DNA of 64,000 nt from Arenibacter amylolyticus (GTDB taxonomy: Bacteria > Bacteroidota > Bacteroidia > Flavobacteriales > Flavobacteriaceae). The notes under the pieces are model-generated. The model ran no database searches. It was not told where the DNA came from and was given only the letters and a program-made list of their open reading frames with translations. Positions 16,837-25,974 of this stretch are shown piece after piece. Position numbers and translations under genes: made by a program. The first letter of the stretch is position 1. Each line of letters opens with the position of its first letter. The stretch is taken from positions 124,001 through 188,000 of the forward strand of contig NZ_MTAZ01000004.1 of assembly GCF_002150785.1 (NCBI RefSeq), given 5' to 3'.

Positions 16837-17337
16837 TTATTTATCGTGATCCAAGTAAATTGGAAATAGGGGGTTGAAGTTAAAGTCATAGATTAACGAG
16901 GTTTCTACACTCTTCACATAATCTTTGGTTACGTGGTCCATAATAAAATCCCTTAAATGGTCTTTGTCCCTGGCCGCGATGTAAAGTAAGAAGTCACTGT
17001 AGCCAGCCATGTGATAAATGCTTACCACTTCGGGTAATTTCTTCATGGAGCTCTTGAAGTCCTCTACCACTTCTTTGGTGTATTTCGTTAATTTTATAGA
17101 TACCATAGCTTCAATATTGGTACCCAGTTTAGAAGAGTCAATAAACGCATGGAACCCAAAAAACATTTTATTTCGCTCCAATTTCCGCATTCTTTCGGAG
17201 CAGGTAGACTCTGCAATACCAACTTCAGCGGCAATTTGCTTATTAGATAGCCTTGCGTTCTTCTGTAAAAGCTTAATAATAAGCTCATCTATTTCATCTA
17301 ATTCGGTGTTGCTGCCTTTTCTTCGAATACTATTCAT
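16837..17337 (-). CDS. Lrp/AsnC family transcriptional regulator
   Basis: 166 residues. An N-terminal helix-turn-helix (about 17-60, LDEIDELIIKLLQKNARLSNKQIAAEVG and the recognition helix AESTCSERMRKLE) is followed by the RAM/ligand-binding domain, as usual in Lrp/AsnC proteins that sense amino acids or related small molecules. It is divergent from the unknown 439-residue protein and TonB receptor, with 73 bases between the starts, and this is the natural place for it to regulate that unit and perhaps its own gene. Confidence 0.9.
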   Translation of the reverse strand: MNSIRRKGSNTELDEIDELIIKLLQKNARLSNKQIAAEVGIAESTCSERMRKLERNKMFFGFHAFIDSSKLGTNIEAMVSIKLTKYTKEVVEDFKSSMKKLPEVVSIYHMAGYSDFLLYIAARDKDHLRDFIMDHVTKDYVKSVETSLIYDFNFNPLFPIYLDHDK

Positions 17338-17410
17338 GATAAGTGGGTGTATGTTGCTTTTCTTTACCTTGCGCCGCTATATTACGAATTTAAATTCAAT
17401 TCAATACGCT

Positions 17411-18730
17411 ATGGTGAACAATATTAGGAGAAGAATTAAGGAGTTAAAGGAAATTAGCTGGCACTACGATGCTGATATAATCAATTCATTAACCAAAAAT
17501 ATTTCGGATGCAGACTCAAAGCATATACTGTTACAGTACGCTAACGAGTTAGACCTGGCTACCTCCTTATGGAATTCCTTTATTGAAGAGGTACAAGAAT
17601 CGGATATTAGCAGGTATTTGTCAGACTTAACACATCTTTCGGTGAATACGGTGGAAGAATCCAGGCTCATCCTCATCTTAAGAACTGCTATGGCCATAAA
17701 GAGAGGTTTGTTGGATACGGTCCCCAATGAGCTTGTTGTGCGCGGGGTGATGGATTTGTTAAGGGCGAATGGCAAGCGAACCAAGGTGTTTTATTTTTCC
17801 GATACCATAAAAGATGGGGATATAGCGAAATCCAAAATCAGGGATCACTATGAAATTATAAATGAAAAATATGGGGCTTTTGTTCAAGTAGTAGACTACA
17901 TAGGCTCTACGCCGGGCAGAAGCCTGCAAACAGGGAGTCAGGTACTCGATTTATTAGGTAGTAGGGCCGAGTTGGAGTCGGATTATCACGAAAATACCAT
18001 ATGTAGATCGGTAAATGTTTTTGTAAATAACGCCAGTAGGGCTAAGTTTGCAGGCGAAGAAAAATCGAAGGGGTCAAATTGTCTTTGGGCAAGGGTGCGG
18101 GATCCTAAAACCAATGCCTTGCACAACATCATAGGTGTTGATAACGAGGTGTTTATGCCGTTCAGGGAGTATATTGAGGAATTGTATGTAATAAATGGCG
18201 TCCCAGATCACAATATGTTAAGTGATCTAAGTAAGGGAACACAATTTAGGTCGCTTAAACATTTTATCATTCCACAGGCACTTTCTGCAATTACAAGAGG
18301 CGGATGCCCTCCAGGATTTGCAGTAACAAAGGTGGCGGTGAATGATCAGATTCCTGGTTTGGAAATAGGGCCAAATGAGGTCATTATTGTAAACCCAGAC
18401 CATTATTACAATGGTAAATCGCTCTCTAAATATGCGAGTGGAATGTTTGGAATAGCGGAATACCTTGGAGTGGAATTAGATACTGAAGTGAAAGCAGAGT
18501 TTTTCCATCCAGATACGAATGAGCTTATGGATACTAGAACGCTTATCATTACTGATCACCTTGGAAAGCATGGGGGTAGGGATACTATCACCAATGGTTC
18601 TAGTAGGGGGTTAAATGGTTTTATTCTTCCAGAAGTTGGGCGGTCATGGGATAAATCCAGTTTTAATGATTATGCATTCTATATAAAGGAGATGCCAATA
18701 GGGACAAGAGTAAAATTTTCGAGGGTATAA
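17411..18730 (+). CDS. conserved-looking protein of unknown function (439 aa)
   Basis: I do not recognise this with certainty (a DUF6909-type family is possible). It starts at the ATG at 17411 (MVNNIRRRIKEL); longer frames run into the divergent Lrp gene. There is no signal peptide or membrane segment, so it is probably cytoplasmic. The first 110 residues look all-helical. The later part is mixed alpha/beta with striking segments such as RGGCPPGFAVTKVAV, NPDHYYNGKSLSKYASGM and ITDHLGKHGGRDT, whose Cys, His and Asp residues would suit a metal site or enzyme. The TonB receptor gene follows after 42 bases, and the divergent Lrp regulator suggests control by a small ligand. Confidence 0.8.
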   Translation: MVNNIRRRIKELKEISWHYDADIINSLTKNISDADSKHILLQYANELDLATSLWNSFIEEVQESDISRYLSDLTHLSVNTVEESRLILILRTAMAIKRGLLDTVPNELVVRGVMDLLRANGKRTKVFYFSDTIKDGDIAKSKIRDHYEIINEKYGAFVQVVDYIGSTPGRSLQTGSQVLDLLGSRAELESDYHENTICRSVNVFVNNASRAKFAGEEKSKGSNCLWARVRDPKTNALHNIIGVDNEVFMPFREYIEELYVINGVPDHNMLSDLSKGTQFRSLKHFIIPQALSAITRGGCPPGFAVTKVAVNDQIPGLEIGPNEVIIVNPDHYYNGKSLSKYASGMFGIAEYLGVELDTEVKAEFFHPDTNELMDTRTLIITDHLGKHGGRDTITNGSSRGLNGFILPEVGRSWDKSSFNDYAFYIKEMPIGTRVKFSRV

Positions 18731-18772
18731 AGCCGAATACATAAAAATGAATACTTATATAAATTAATGTAA

Positions 18773-21394
18773 ATGAAGTCGTTATTATTATTGTTAACAT
18801 TGAGTTTTACGCTTTCCGTATCTGCCCAAAACATTTTTTCGGGAAAAATTGTAGATTCGGATAATCAACCTTTAGGCGGGGTAAACATCGTGATAGAGGG
18901 AACCAGCACCGGAACTACCTCCGATTTTGATGGAATGTTTTCCATTTCATCCAATTTAGAGCAACCAATTTTAATATTTTCCACTTTGGGCTTTAAAACT
19001 CAAAAGCTAAGAGGGGCTGCAGCGATGGTGGTTGTTATGCAAGAAGGGGCTGAGGCGCTTTCTGAGGTGGTATTGGTAGGGAGTAGAAACCCCAGACAGA
19101 CTAAACTATCGACCCCTGCCGCGGTAGATGTGGTAGATGTTTCCAAGATAAAGCTCACTACAGCGCAAACAACGGCTAATGACCTGTTGTCTACCCTTGT
19201 TCCTTCTTTTAACTCTAACAGGCAGTCTTCCTCCGATGGTACGGAGCACGTAGATCCTGCCTCCTTAAGAGGTTTGGGGCCAGACCAAGTACTGGTATTA
19301 ATTAACGGCAAGAGAAGGCACACCACCTCCCTATTAAATAATCAAGGGACCGTCGGTAATGGGACCGTAGGTACGGATTTGTCTTCTATTCCTTCTTCGG
19401 CCATAGATAGGATAGAGGTGCTTAGGGACGGAGCAGCTGCACAATATGGTTCGGATGCTATTGCAGGAGTAATAAATATTATTCTAAAGAAAAATATTGG
19501 AATGGAAGTAGGTGCCACCTATGGCGTTACCTCCGCTGGCGATGGGGAAACTTACAATTTCAACTTTAATTATGGAGCTGAGGTAGGGGAAAATGGAGGA
19601 TTTATTAACCTTACCGCAGAATACAACGATAGGGGCAAGACTACAAGAACTCAAAACCATGAGCTTATCATATACGATCAATCCGATCTAGGTAATTACT
19701 TCGCCTATTTTGGAAATGAGGAAGCAAGACAACGCGATGATGAGTTAATCGCTGCGGCCGGATTAACAAGGGATGATTTCAATTTTCAAATAGGGGATGC
19801 TGCCATATCAAATGCACAGTTCTTTCTAAACTTTGAATTGCCTACTGGTGAAACTGGGAAGTTTTATGCTGCGGGCGGAGCTAACTTTAGAACGGGTACA
19901 GGATTTGGTTTTAGAAGATTGCCTTCGGAAGGCCATGTGCTAGAGATTTTCCCCAATGGTTTTCAGCCGGAATTAAGAACTAATGTTACCGATCATTCCA
20001 TGATAACGGGTTTTAAAACACAATTAGGAACCTGGAATTTTGATGTAAGTAATACCATAGGAATCAATGACTTTAATTATACGGTCTCAAATACCGTGAA
20101 TGATTTTCTAGGAGTAGATAGTCCAACTTCCTTTAGGGCTGGAGGTCATTCCTTCCTTCAAAATACCGCCAATCTAGATTTCTCTAAGTTTAACGAAACG
20201 GTAATGAGTGGATTGGGGATGGCTTTTGGAGCTGAATTTAGATATGAAAACTATCAGATACATGTAGGTGAAGAGGGATCGTACATTGGGGACGGGGCCA
20301 ATTCCTTTCCCGGGTTTGCTCCTACCAATGAAGTAAACGAAGGGAGAACCTCTGTAGGGCTGTATGCCGACTTTGAACTTAACTTTACCGATAAATTTTT
20401 ACTGGCACTAGCAGGTAGGTTCGAAGATTACAGTGATTTTGGGAATACTATCAATGGTAAGGTAGCCGCTAGGTATCGCCTTACCGATAATTTTGCGCTT
20501 AGAGGGGCCTATGGTACTGGGTATAGAGCCCCGTCCTTGCACCAGCAGTATTTTAATAATATTACCGTTGATATTGTCGATGGAAATTTAATTCACGCAG
20601 GTACCTTCAGAAATGATAGTAGCGTTGCCCAATCCTTGGGGATTCCAGCGCTTAAGGAAGAAACATCTACCAGTATAAGTGTTGGATTAACAGCAAGGGT
20701 CGCTAGAAACTTTCAGGTTACCTTAGATGCTTACAGAGTAGGGATTGATGATAGAATTATCTATACGGGCGATTTAGGAAATGACCCTTTTGGTGAGCCC
20801 GTACCAGCCTTACAAGAAATTTTTGAACCCTTTAATGTAGCTTCGGCACGCTTTTTCACCAATGCGGTAAATACCACTACTACCGGAGTAGATTTAGTGA
20901 TGAATTATAGGGTGCCAATGGGTGTCAATAGCTTAAATTTCTCGCTATTGTATAATCATAATGAAAATGAAGTAGCGGATGGTATCAAAAATTTGCCATC
21001 CACCTTTATAGGTCAAGAAGAGGTATATTTTGGTGCGAAGGAAAGAAGTCTTATAGAGACTAATAACCCAAAGGATAAGGGGATATTTACCATAGATTTT
21101 ACGGGTGATAAACTAGGATTGATGCTGAGAAACACCTATTGGGGCGAAGTTACCCGTAACGAAGCGCCCTTTGGAAGAGCTCAGCGACATGATGCAAAAG
21201 TAACCACCGATTTAAGTGCGACTTATAATTTTAATGGGAAATTATCTTTGGTAGCAGGGGTAAATAACCTGTTAGATGTTTATCCTGATGAGCAAATCAT
21301 GGATAACAGCTATTTCGGGGTGTTTAAATACGCGCCCGTTCAAATGGGAACCAACGGAGCATTTTACTTTGCAAGATTAAACTATAAACTATAG
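18773..21394 (+). CDS. TonB-dependent outer-membrane receptor
   Basis: 873 residues with a signal peptide (1-18, ends VSAQN). Residues about 20-95 form a CarboxypepD_reg-like domain (GKIVDSDNQPLGGVNIVIEG), then the plug domain (LRGLGPDQVLVLINGKRR, IDRIEVLRDGAAAQYGSDAIAGVINI) and a beta-barrel that ends in Leu after an aromatic pattern (FYFARLNYKL). Such receptors import iron complexes, vitamins or other solutes using TonB energy. No SusD partner is adjacent, so it is not a classic SusC. It follows the unknown protein by 42 bases and precedes an APC permease with its own promoter, so an amino-acid-like or related nitrogenous ligand is one possibility. Confidence 0.92.
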   Translation: MKSLLLLLTLSFTLSVSAQNIFSGKIVDSDNQPLGGVNIVIEGTSTGTTSDFDGMFSISSNLEQPILIFSTLGFKTQKLRGAAAMVVVMQEGAEALSEVVLVGSRNPRQTKLSTPAAVDVVDVSKIKLTTAQTTANDLLSTLVPSFNSNRQSSSDGTEHVDPASLRGLGPDQVLVLINGKRRHTTSLLNNQGTVGNGTVGTDLSSIPSSAIDRIEVLRDGAAAQYGSDAIAGVINIILKKNIGMEVGATYGVTSAGDGETYNFNFNYGAEVGENGGFINLTAEYNDRGKTTRTQNHELIIYDQSDLGNYFAYFGNEEARQRDDELIAAAGLTRDDFNFQIGDAAISNAQFFLNFELPTGETGKFYAAGGANFRTGTGFGFRRLPSEGHVLEIFPNGFQPELRTNVTDHSMITGFKTQLGTWNFDVSNTIGINDFNYTVSNTVNDFLGVDSPTSFRAGGHSFLQNTANLDFSKFNETVMSGLGMAFGAEFRYENYQIHVGEEGSYIGDGANSFPGFAPTNEVNEGRTSVGLYADFELNFTDKFLLALAGRFEDYSDFGNTINGKVAARYRLTDNFALRGAYGTGYRAPSLHQQYFNNITVDIVDGNLIHAGTFRNDSSVAQSLGIPALKEETSTSISVGLTARVARNFQVTLDAYRVGIDDRIIYTGDLGNDPFGEPVPALQEIFEPFNVASARFFTNAVNTTTTGVDLVMNYRVPMGVNSLNFSLLYNHNENEVADGIKNLPSTFIGQEEVYFGAKERSLIETNNPKDKGIFTIDFTGDKLGLMLRNTYWGEVTRNEAPFGRAQRHDAKVTTDLSATYNFNGKLSLVAGVNNLLDVYPDEQIMDNSYFGVFKYAPVQMGTNGAFYFARLNYKL

Positions 21395-21450
21395 GTAGTC
21401 TATAAATTTCAATCGCATTTAATGGAAAATAACCAAGCACTGCATCGCTA

Positions 21451-21458
21451 TATTTTTG
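21451..21458 (+). promoter_or_regulatory. -7 promoter element for the APC permease
   Basis: TATTTTTG matches TAnnTTTG, 21 bases before the ATG at 21479. No clear -33 TTG. Confidence 0.5.
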
Positions 21459-21478
21459 TGTAATAAGCTTGTGAATCA

Positions 21479-22774
21479 ATGAAGATAAAACATAAGATAG
21501 GGTGGAAAACTGCTGCAGCTTTGGTTATTTCCAATATGATTGGTACAGGTGTTTTTACCAGTTTAGGATACCAGCTTGTCGATATTCAGAATACTTGGAG
21601 TATTGTACTCATTTGGGTGTTGGGGGGTGTATTTGCCTTAGTAGGGGCATTTACCTATGCAGAACTAGGCACTAATTTTGATGACTCTGGAGGGGATTAT
21701 ATCTTTCTTTCCAAATTGATGCATCCCTTGGTGGGCTATGTATATGCTTGGGTATCCTTAACGGTAGGTTTTACCGCACCCATTGCAATTTCTGTGATGG
21801 CCATGAAAAGCTATCTCAACCCAATAAATCCGGCTATTTTCAATGAATGGTTTGGGGTGTTGGTTATTTTGATCCTCACTGCGGTCCACTCCATAAGCGT
21901 AGGACAAAGTGGGAAATTTCAAAATATCACTACCCTGGTAAAGTTGGGGTTTGTAGTGGCTTTGATTATCTTGGGTTTTAGCTATGTGCCGGTGCAAGAA
22001 ACTGCTATAGATCTCAGTAATTCATGGCAAGGGGAAATACTGCTTCCTGGTTTCGCTGTTTCCTTACTCTATGTTACCTACGCCTATACCGGTTGGAATT
22101 CTGCAGCCTATATTGTAGATGAAATTAATGACCCAAGGCGAAACCTACCAAAGGCCTTGATCATTGGAACGGCCTTAGTAACGGTACTCTATGTATTAAT
22201 GCAGGTGGTGTTCTTAAAGCATGCCTCCGTTGAACAGATGTCTGGTAAAGTAGAAATAGCCTTCATAGCCTTTAAGAACCTATTTGGGACTCTAGGTGGC
22301 AATTGGGTAAGCTATTTAATTGCAATTCAACTGATCGCAACAGTTAGTGGGTATTTATGGATAGGGTCCAGGATTACCTATGCCATGTCTAAAGACCATT
22401 CTTTATGGACAAAATTGGCAGTAAAAAGCAAGAGTGGAATACCCGTTAGGGCCTTGTGGTTACAAGCTATAATTAGCATTGCACTTACAGTGACAGGAAC
22501 GTTTGAACAGGTCTTATTGTATGCAAGTTTTGTATTACAACTTATGGGCACCTTAACGGTTGCCTCTATATTCTGGATTAAGGGTAGGGAAGGGGCTTTT
22601 AGGAGTCCCTTTAAACCCTTCTTGCAAATAGCGTTTGTGCTTTTTAGCGTTTGGATATTGGGGTATATGCTGCTTGAGAAACCGGTGGAAAGTGCCATCG
22701 GATTGCTTTTTGTGGTATCGGGTGTAATTACCTATTATATGTCTAAAAGAAGAAGGTCTTTTAATAAAAACTAG
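21479..22774 (+). CDS. APC family amino-acid permease
   Basis: 431 residues, about 12 transmembrane segments. The first segment has the APC signature SNMIGTGVF (about 19-27), and later segments include AYTGWNSAAYIVDEINDPRRNLPKA in pieces (YAYTGWNSAA, then EINDPRRNLP), the consensus loop of this superfamily. It is an inner-membrane importer or exchanger of amino acids or amines; the substrate is not readable. It may serve as the inner-membrane step for the compound brought in by the TonB receptor just upstream. Confidence 0.9.
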   Translation: MKIKHKIGWKTAAALVISNMIGTGVFTSLGYQLVDIQNTWSIVLIWVLGGVFALVGAFTYAELGTNFDDSGGDYIFLSKLMHPLVGYVYAWVSLTVGFTAPIAISVMAMKSYLNPINPAIFNEWFGVLVILILTAVHSISVGQSGKFQNITTLVKLGFVVALIILGFSYVPVQETAIDLSNSWQGEILLPGFAVSLLYVTYAYTGWNSAAYIVDEINDPRRNLPKALIIGTALVTVLYVLMQVVFLKHASVEQMSGKVEIAFIAFKNLFGTLGGNWVSYLIAIQLIATVSGYLWIGSRITYAMSKDHSLWTKLAVKSKSGIPVRALWLQAIISIALTVTGTFEQVLLYASFVLQLMGTLTVASIFWIKGREGAFRSPFKPFLQIAFVLFSVWILGYMLLEKPVESAIGLLFVVSGVITYYMSKRRRSFNKN

Positions 22775-22842
22775 GGTGCACCTATTCTTTAAGTCGATGT
22801 CTTATTGCTGAGGTAAGAGAGAGCAATAGCCACTTCAGAAAT

Positions 22843-23134
22843 TTAATTGGTCTTCTCCGGCACCTTGCTCTTTACGGGCCCACTAAAACCTATGGGTGTC
22901 TTCTTGTAGGGGCGTGTAGAAAACCTGTAGATGGACAACCCTCCACGATAGCTGGTTAGAAATAATTCCTTGCCTACTTTAGAATTCCATATTACCTACA
23001 GTTTCTGCAAAAGAAAAACCCCTTACAGCATTAACTACCAAGGGGTTTTTATCATTTCTATATCTCGTCTCTCCCAGCGCATCCAACGGATAGTGAAAAG
23101 CATTGGCTTGTTACCAACATTCCAACGGAATAGC
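22843..23134 (-). pseudogene. frameshifted 3' remnant of a sialidase-like (BNR) paralogue
   Basis: Read on the minus strand, this stretch matches the C-terminal 80 or so residues of the neighbouring BNR lipoprotein, but in different frames. RWNVGNKP (compare RWFNPSDT) is followed after a frame change by AFHYPLDALGE (compare AMYNYPLDGLQE), and after another by GKELFLTSYRGGLSIYRF and GFSGPVKS before a stop at 22843-22845 (compare GLSYVHF and GFLVGPVKS). Nothing of the first 450 residues is left. The divergence indicates an old paralogue, not a recent duplication. A terminator hairpin lies inside it. Confidence 0.75.
23014..23050 (-). terminator. bidirectional-looking terminator downstream of the BNR lipoprotein gene
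   Basis: AAAAACCCCTT at 23014-23024 pairs perfectly with AAGGGGTTTTT at 23040-23050 (11 bp, loop 15). On the minus strand it continues TTTTTCTTTT, so it probably ends the transcript of the BNR gene, whose stop is 139 bases upstream. On the plus strand the tail is TTTTTATC. Confidence 0.8.
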
Positions 23135-23188
23135 TTATAGCTTAAAGATGGCGAGATATGCGTGGTTCATTCTCACTAATTTAAGCGG

Positions 23189-24889
23189 CTATTTATCACT
23201 GCTCTTTACCGGGCCCACTAAAAACCCATGGGGGTCTTCTTGTTGGGCCGTGGAGATAAAATGTACATAACTAAGTCCGTGAATAGTTTCGTAGTTTAGG
23301 GGGATGGAAGCTACTTCCTTCCCATTTTCATCCGTTACCACACAGTTTTTGTTCTCAGTTCCAAAGTCATAATTAAAATGTAAGGTGTGCCATTTATTTT
23401 CTTGCAATCCGTCTAATGGATAATTGTACATGGCAAACTTATAGGCAGTGGTATCCGAGGGATTAAACCAGCGGTCACTAAGGCTTATCCTTCCTCCCTG
23501 ACTGTTTTCGGGAATATAAACCGAGGTGCTGAACCGCCCCTTTTGCAAGGCTGGAAAATTCCATACCGCTCCCTGAGTGGCTATTTCTAGGGTCTCACTA
23601 TCCCTTCTAGCGATTTTTAGCACCTGTTTGCTAGCATCTGTTGGATCTGTTACCAAACGGGCTCCTTCCTCCCTATTATAAGCGCAATGACCTATGATTC
23701 CCTTTTGATAAAGGAAGGTGGTCCAGGTATCCAATCCGTTTCTAAAATCGTCTTCCCTGGTAGTTTCTTTTAGCCACTCCGGATCAAATAGCAACATCTT
23801 TCTATGGTCTCGGTGCTGTCCTAAGGAAACCAGTACTTTTCCACCTGGTAATTCCACAGATTGATTTTGGTGTACGCTCATATCCAAGCTTAAGCTTTGA
23901 TCGGCTACCCCAAAATTAGGATCGTTCCTATTTGGATTTAGGAAAAGCTCACGGAAACCCGTCCACGTTTTTCCATCGTCCTCGGAGATGGCGGCATGCA
24001 GTACATCGCGATTGGTAAATACATCTTCCCAAACGCCATTAACGCCTTCTTTTTCGGGCAAGGGGGTAGTGTTGTTCCAGATAAAAAGTAATTGACCATC
24101 CTTCAATCGTTTCATAGTGGGCATGGTAATGGTCCCATAAAATGAGGATGGTTTTAATGGGCTCCACGTTTCCCCTCCGTCTTCGGAAAAACTCTCGTAA
24201 TGTTGGTCTTGGGCAGTACGTGCCAACATCCATATTCTACCGTCGTTTAATTCGATCACTGTTGGTTCAACGGCGCCATGGTTCCATCGTGTTCCTTTGT
24301 GAACGCCACCGGGCTGGTGTGGGGGCGACTGTACAAATTGGGAGCGTTTCCAGCTTAATCCGTCGTCATCGGAATAAAAAACACCACAACCAAAACGGGC
24401 CGTGCTGTGGGCGCCTACCAAAATGCGTTTGCCTTCCCGGATAAACACGGGAGGCTTCAACATAATATAGCTGCCTTCGTCCTCTTGCGCTTCATACACC
24501 TGGGTTTTTGTCCAATCCCCATCGATGCCTCCATTAGAGCGGACCGCCAACACGCCATTTTCTCCTGTTTCCAAGCGGACGTATTCTCCGGTCAAAGGGC
24601 TTTTAACATCGGCGCCTATCCATTTGTTTTCTACGGCTACCGAATCCCAGGTAAACCCGTTGTCCATGCTTCGTAAGTAGTACGATGTTCCTTCTTTATT
24701 GCCTTCACCGTAATTGTAGTGTCTAATCTCCCCATTGTCTAAACGGGTTAGTCCAATAAAGGCATTGTATGGGGGAGTGCCTACCACGGTAGGTTGGTAT
24801 ACCTGGTCTAGTGGACCATTGCAGCTGGCTAATAATTGTAAAATAATAAGGGGAATGCCTAAATTCCTTAAAAAACGCAACTTCATCAT
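23189..24889 (-). CDS. sialidase-like BNR-repeat lipoprotein
   Basis: 566 residues with lipobox LLASC (Cys23). At least four Asp boxes (SxDxGxTW) are visible at 74-81, 173-180, 235-242 and 302-309, and HGAVEPTVIELNDGRIWMLART (about 204-225, split here only for description) has the conserved Glu region of six-bladed exo-sialidase-type propellers. Residues about 390-560 form a beta-rich lectin-like C-terminal domain. True sialidase activity is not certain: the catalytic Arg triad and Tyr cannot be assigned by eye, so another glycosidase or lyase-type propeller is possible. It lies 142 bases downstream of the GDPD gene and probably belongs to the same locus. Confidence 0.82.
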   Translation of the reverse strand: MMKLRFLRNLGIPLIILQLLASCNGPLDQVYQPTVVGTPPYNAFIGLTRLDNGEIRHYNYGEGNKEGTSYYLRSMDNGFTWDSVAVENKWIGADVKSPLTGEYVRLETGENGVLAVRSNGGIDGDWTKTQVYEAQEDEGSYIMLKPPVFIREGKRILVGAHSTARFGCGVFYSDDDGLSWKRSQFVQSPPHQPGGVHKGTRWNHGAVEPTVIELNDGRIWMLARTAQDQHYESFSEDGGETWSPLKPSSFYGTITMPTMKRLKDGQLLFIWNNTTPLPEKEGVNGVWEDVFTNRDVLHAAISEDDGKTWTGFRELFLNPNRNDPNFGVADQSLSLDMSVHQNQSVELPGGKVLVSLGQHRDHRKMLLFDPEWLKETTREDDFRNGLDTWTTFLYQKGIIGHCAYNREEGARLVTDPTDASKQVLKIARRDSETLEIATQGAVWNFPALQKGRFSTSVYIPENSQGGRISLSDRWFNPSDTTAYKFAMYNYPLDGLQENKWHTLHFNYDFGTENKNCVVTDENGKEVASIPLNYETIHGLSYVHFISTAQQEDPHGFLVGPVKSSDK

Positions 24890-25031
24890 ATTTCCTAGTA
24901 ATAGTGCCCTTCTTGGCGATTAAAAAATAATGGCGCAAGATAGTAAATTAGGGATACTAGGGATCCAGGAGTTGTAGAATTGGGATAGATTTAATAAGGC
25001 ATTCCCCTCAGCAAATAAGGTGTTTTCGTGC

Positions 25032-25829
25032 TTATTTCTTATTCAGGATCTTAAAGAGAAGTTCTGGTTCGTCCGTAGTGATAAAATCCACATTTTGATC
25101 CAAGAAATAGTTCATGTCCTCCTCCTGGTTTACAGTCCATACGTTCACTTTTAGTCCTAACTCCTGCGCCTTTTTAATCCAAGTGGGGTTGTTTTTGTAG
25201 ACTTTGTGGTTGTAATCTATTCCGGTATAGCCATCCGCCTTAAGTTGGGCCGGGGTTTTATCCCCATTTAGGTAGGCCACTTCTGCTTCGGGGTCTAATT
25301 GACTCACCAATTTACCCGCGTCGTAGTCAAAGCAGATATATTCTACCATATCACGCCCATCTAATTCGTGCACCATGGCCACGGACAGTTCGGCTAGTTT
25401 AAGCGTGCGCTCCTTATTGGAGGGGGCCGATTTAATTTCTAGGATCAGTTTGGTGTTTTTCTGTTGTAGACCTTCCTCCAAATACTCCCTCAAGGTCGGG
25501 ATTTTCTCTCCATTGGGGAGCTTCTTGGATAGCAGCTGCTCATAGGTGGAGGTGTCAATTTCTATTCCAAGAAAGTCCCTGTCGTGGTTCACTACCGGAA
25601 CATTGTCCTTGGTTAATCGCACATCAAACTCCGCCCCAAAACTATTCAATGAAATGGCTTCTTTTAGGGCAGCAATGGAGTTCTGCGGAATTTCCTTTGT
25701 TTTCCATGCGCCTCTATGGGCTATAACGGGGTTTTTTACCGTTTCTGCACAACTTCCAAATAGAAGTGCTAGAACTAGGAATACTCCTAAAGCTTTACTG
25801 GTTTTAGCGGATAAAAATCTTAACATCAT
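25032..25829 (-). CDS. glycerophosphodiester phosphodiesterase (GDPD) lipoprotein
   Basis: 265 residues with a lipobox (FGSC, Cys27), hence periplasmic or surface-exposed. The GDPD motifs are complete: AHRGAWK with His38-Arg39, GAEFDVRLTKD with Glu67 and Asp69, VVNHDRDF with His82, and LILEIKS later in the barrel. These enzymes cleave glycerophosphodiesters into glycerol-3-phosphate and an alcohol. The position between the phosphoesterase-SusCD operon and the BNR lipoprotein, and close to glpFKD, points to use of exogenous glycerophosphodiesters. Confidence 0.92.
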   Translation of the reverse strand: MMLRFLSAKTSKALGVFLVLALLFGSCAETVKNPVIAHRGAWKTKEIPQNSIAALKEAISLNSFGAEFDVRLTKDNVPVVNHDRDFLGIEIDTSTYEQLLSKKLPNGEKIPTLREYLEEGLQQKNTKLILEIKSAPSNKERTLKLAELSVAMVHELDGRDMVEYICFDYDAGKLVSQLDPEAEVAYLNGDKTPAQLKADGYTGIDYNHKVYKNNPTWIKKAQELGLKVNVWTVNQEEDMNYFLDQNVDFITTDEPELLFKILNKK

Positions 25830-25846
25830 AGGTTTAATTATTAAAG

Positions 25847-25884
25847 AATGATTCGCCCCAAATTATAATTTAGGACGAATCATT
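25847..25884 (-). other. hairpin between the phosphoesterase and GDPD genes
   Basis: AATGATTCG at 25847-25855 pairs perfectly with CGAATCATT at 25876-25884. On the minus strand it is followed by CTTTAATAATT, a poor U-tract. It could be a weak terminator of the upstream operon, an mRNA processing site or a regulator site in front of GDPD. Confidence 0.4.
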
Positions 25885-25974
25885 TTGGGTATGTAATTTA
25901 CTTATTTAAAGGGTGATCACTAATAATTTTCTAGGCTACTGATAACAGCATGCCCCTTGTTTTTCCTTTTATGA

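Noticed and set aside
17018-17410. N-terminal extension of the unknown 439-residue protein by 131 codons
   Set aside because: The extension lies antisense to the Lrp/AsnC gene; the ATG at 17411 gives a clean start after the divergent promoter region.
22775-23188. Idea that the region behind the APC permease is an active gene on the minus strand
   Set aside because: Matches to the BNR C-terminal domain jump between frames and lack any start or N-terminal part, so it is listed as a pseudogene remnant.
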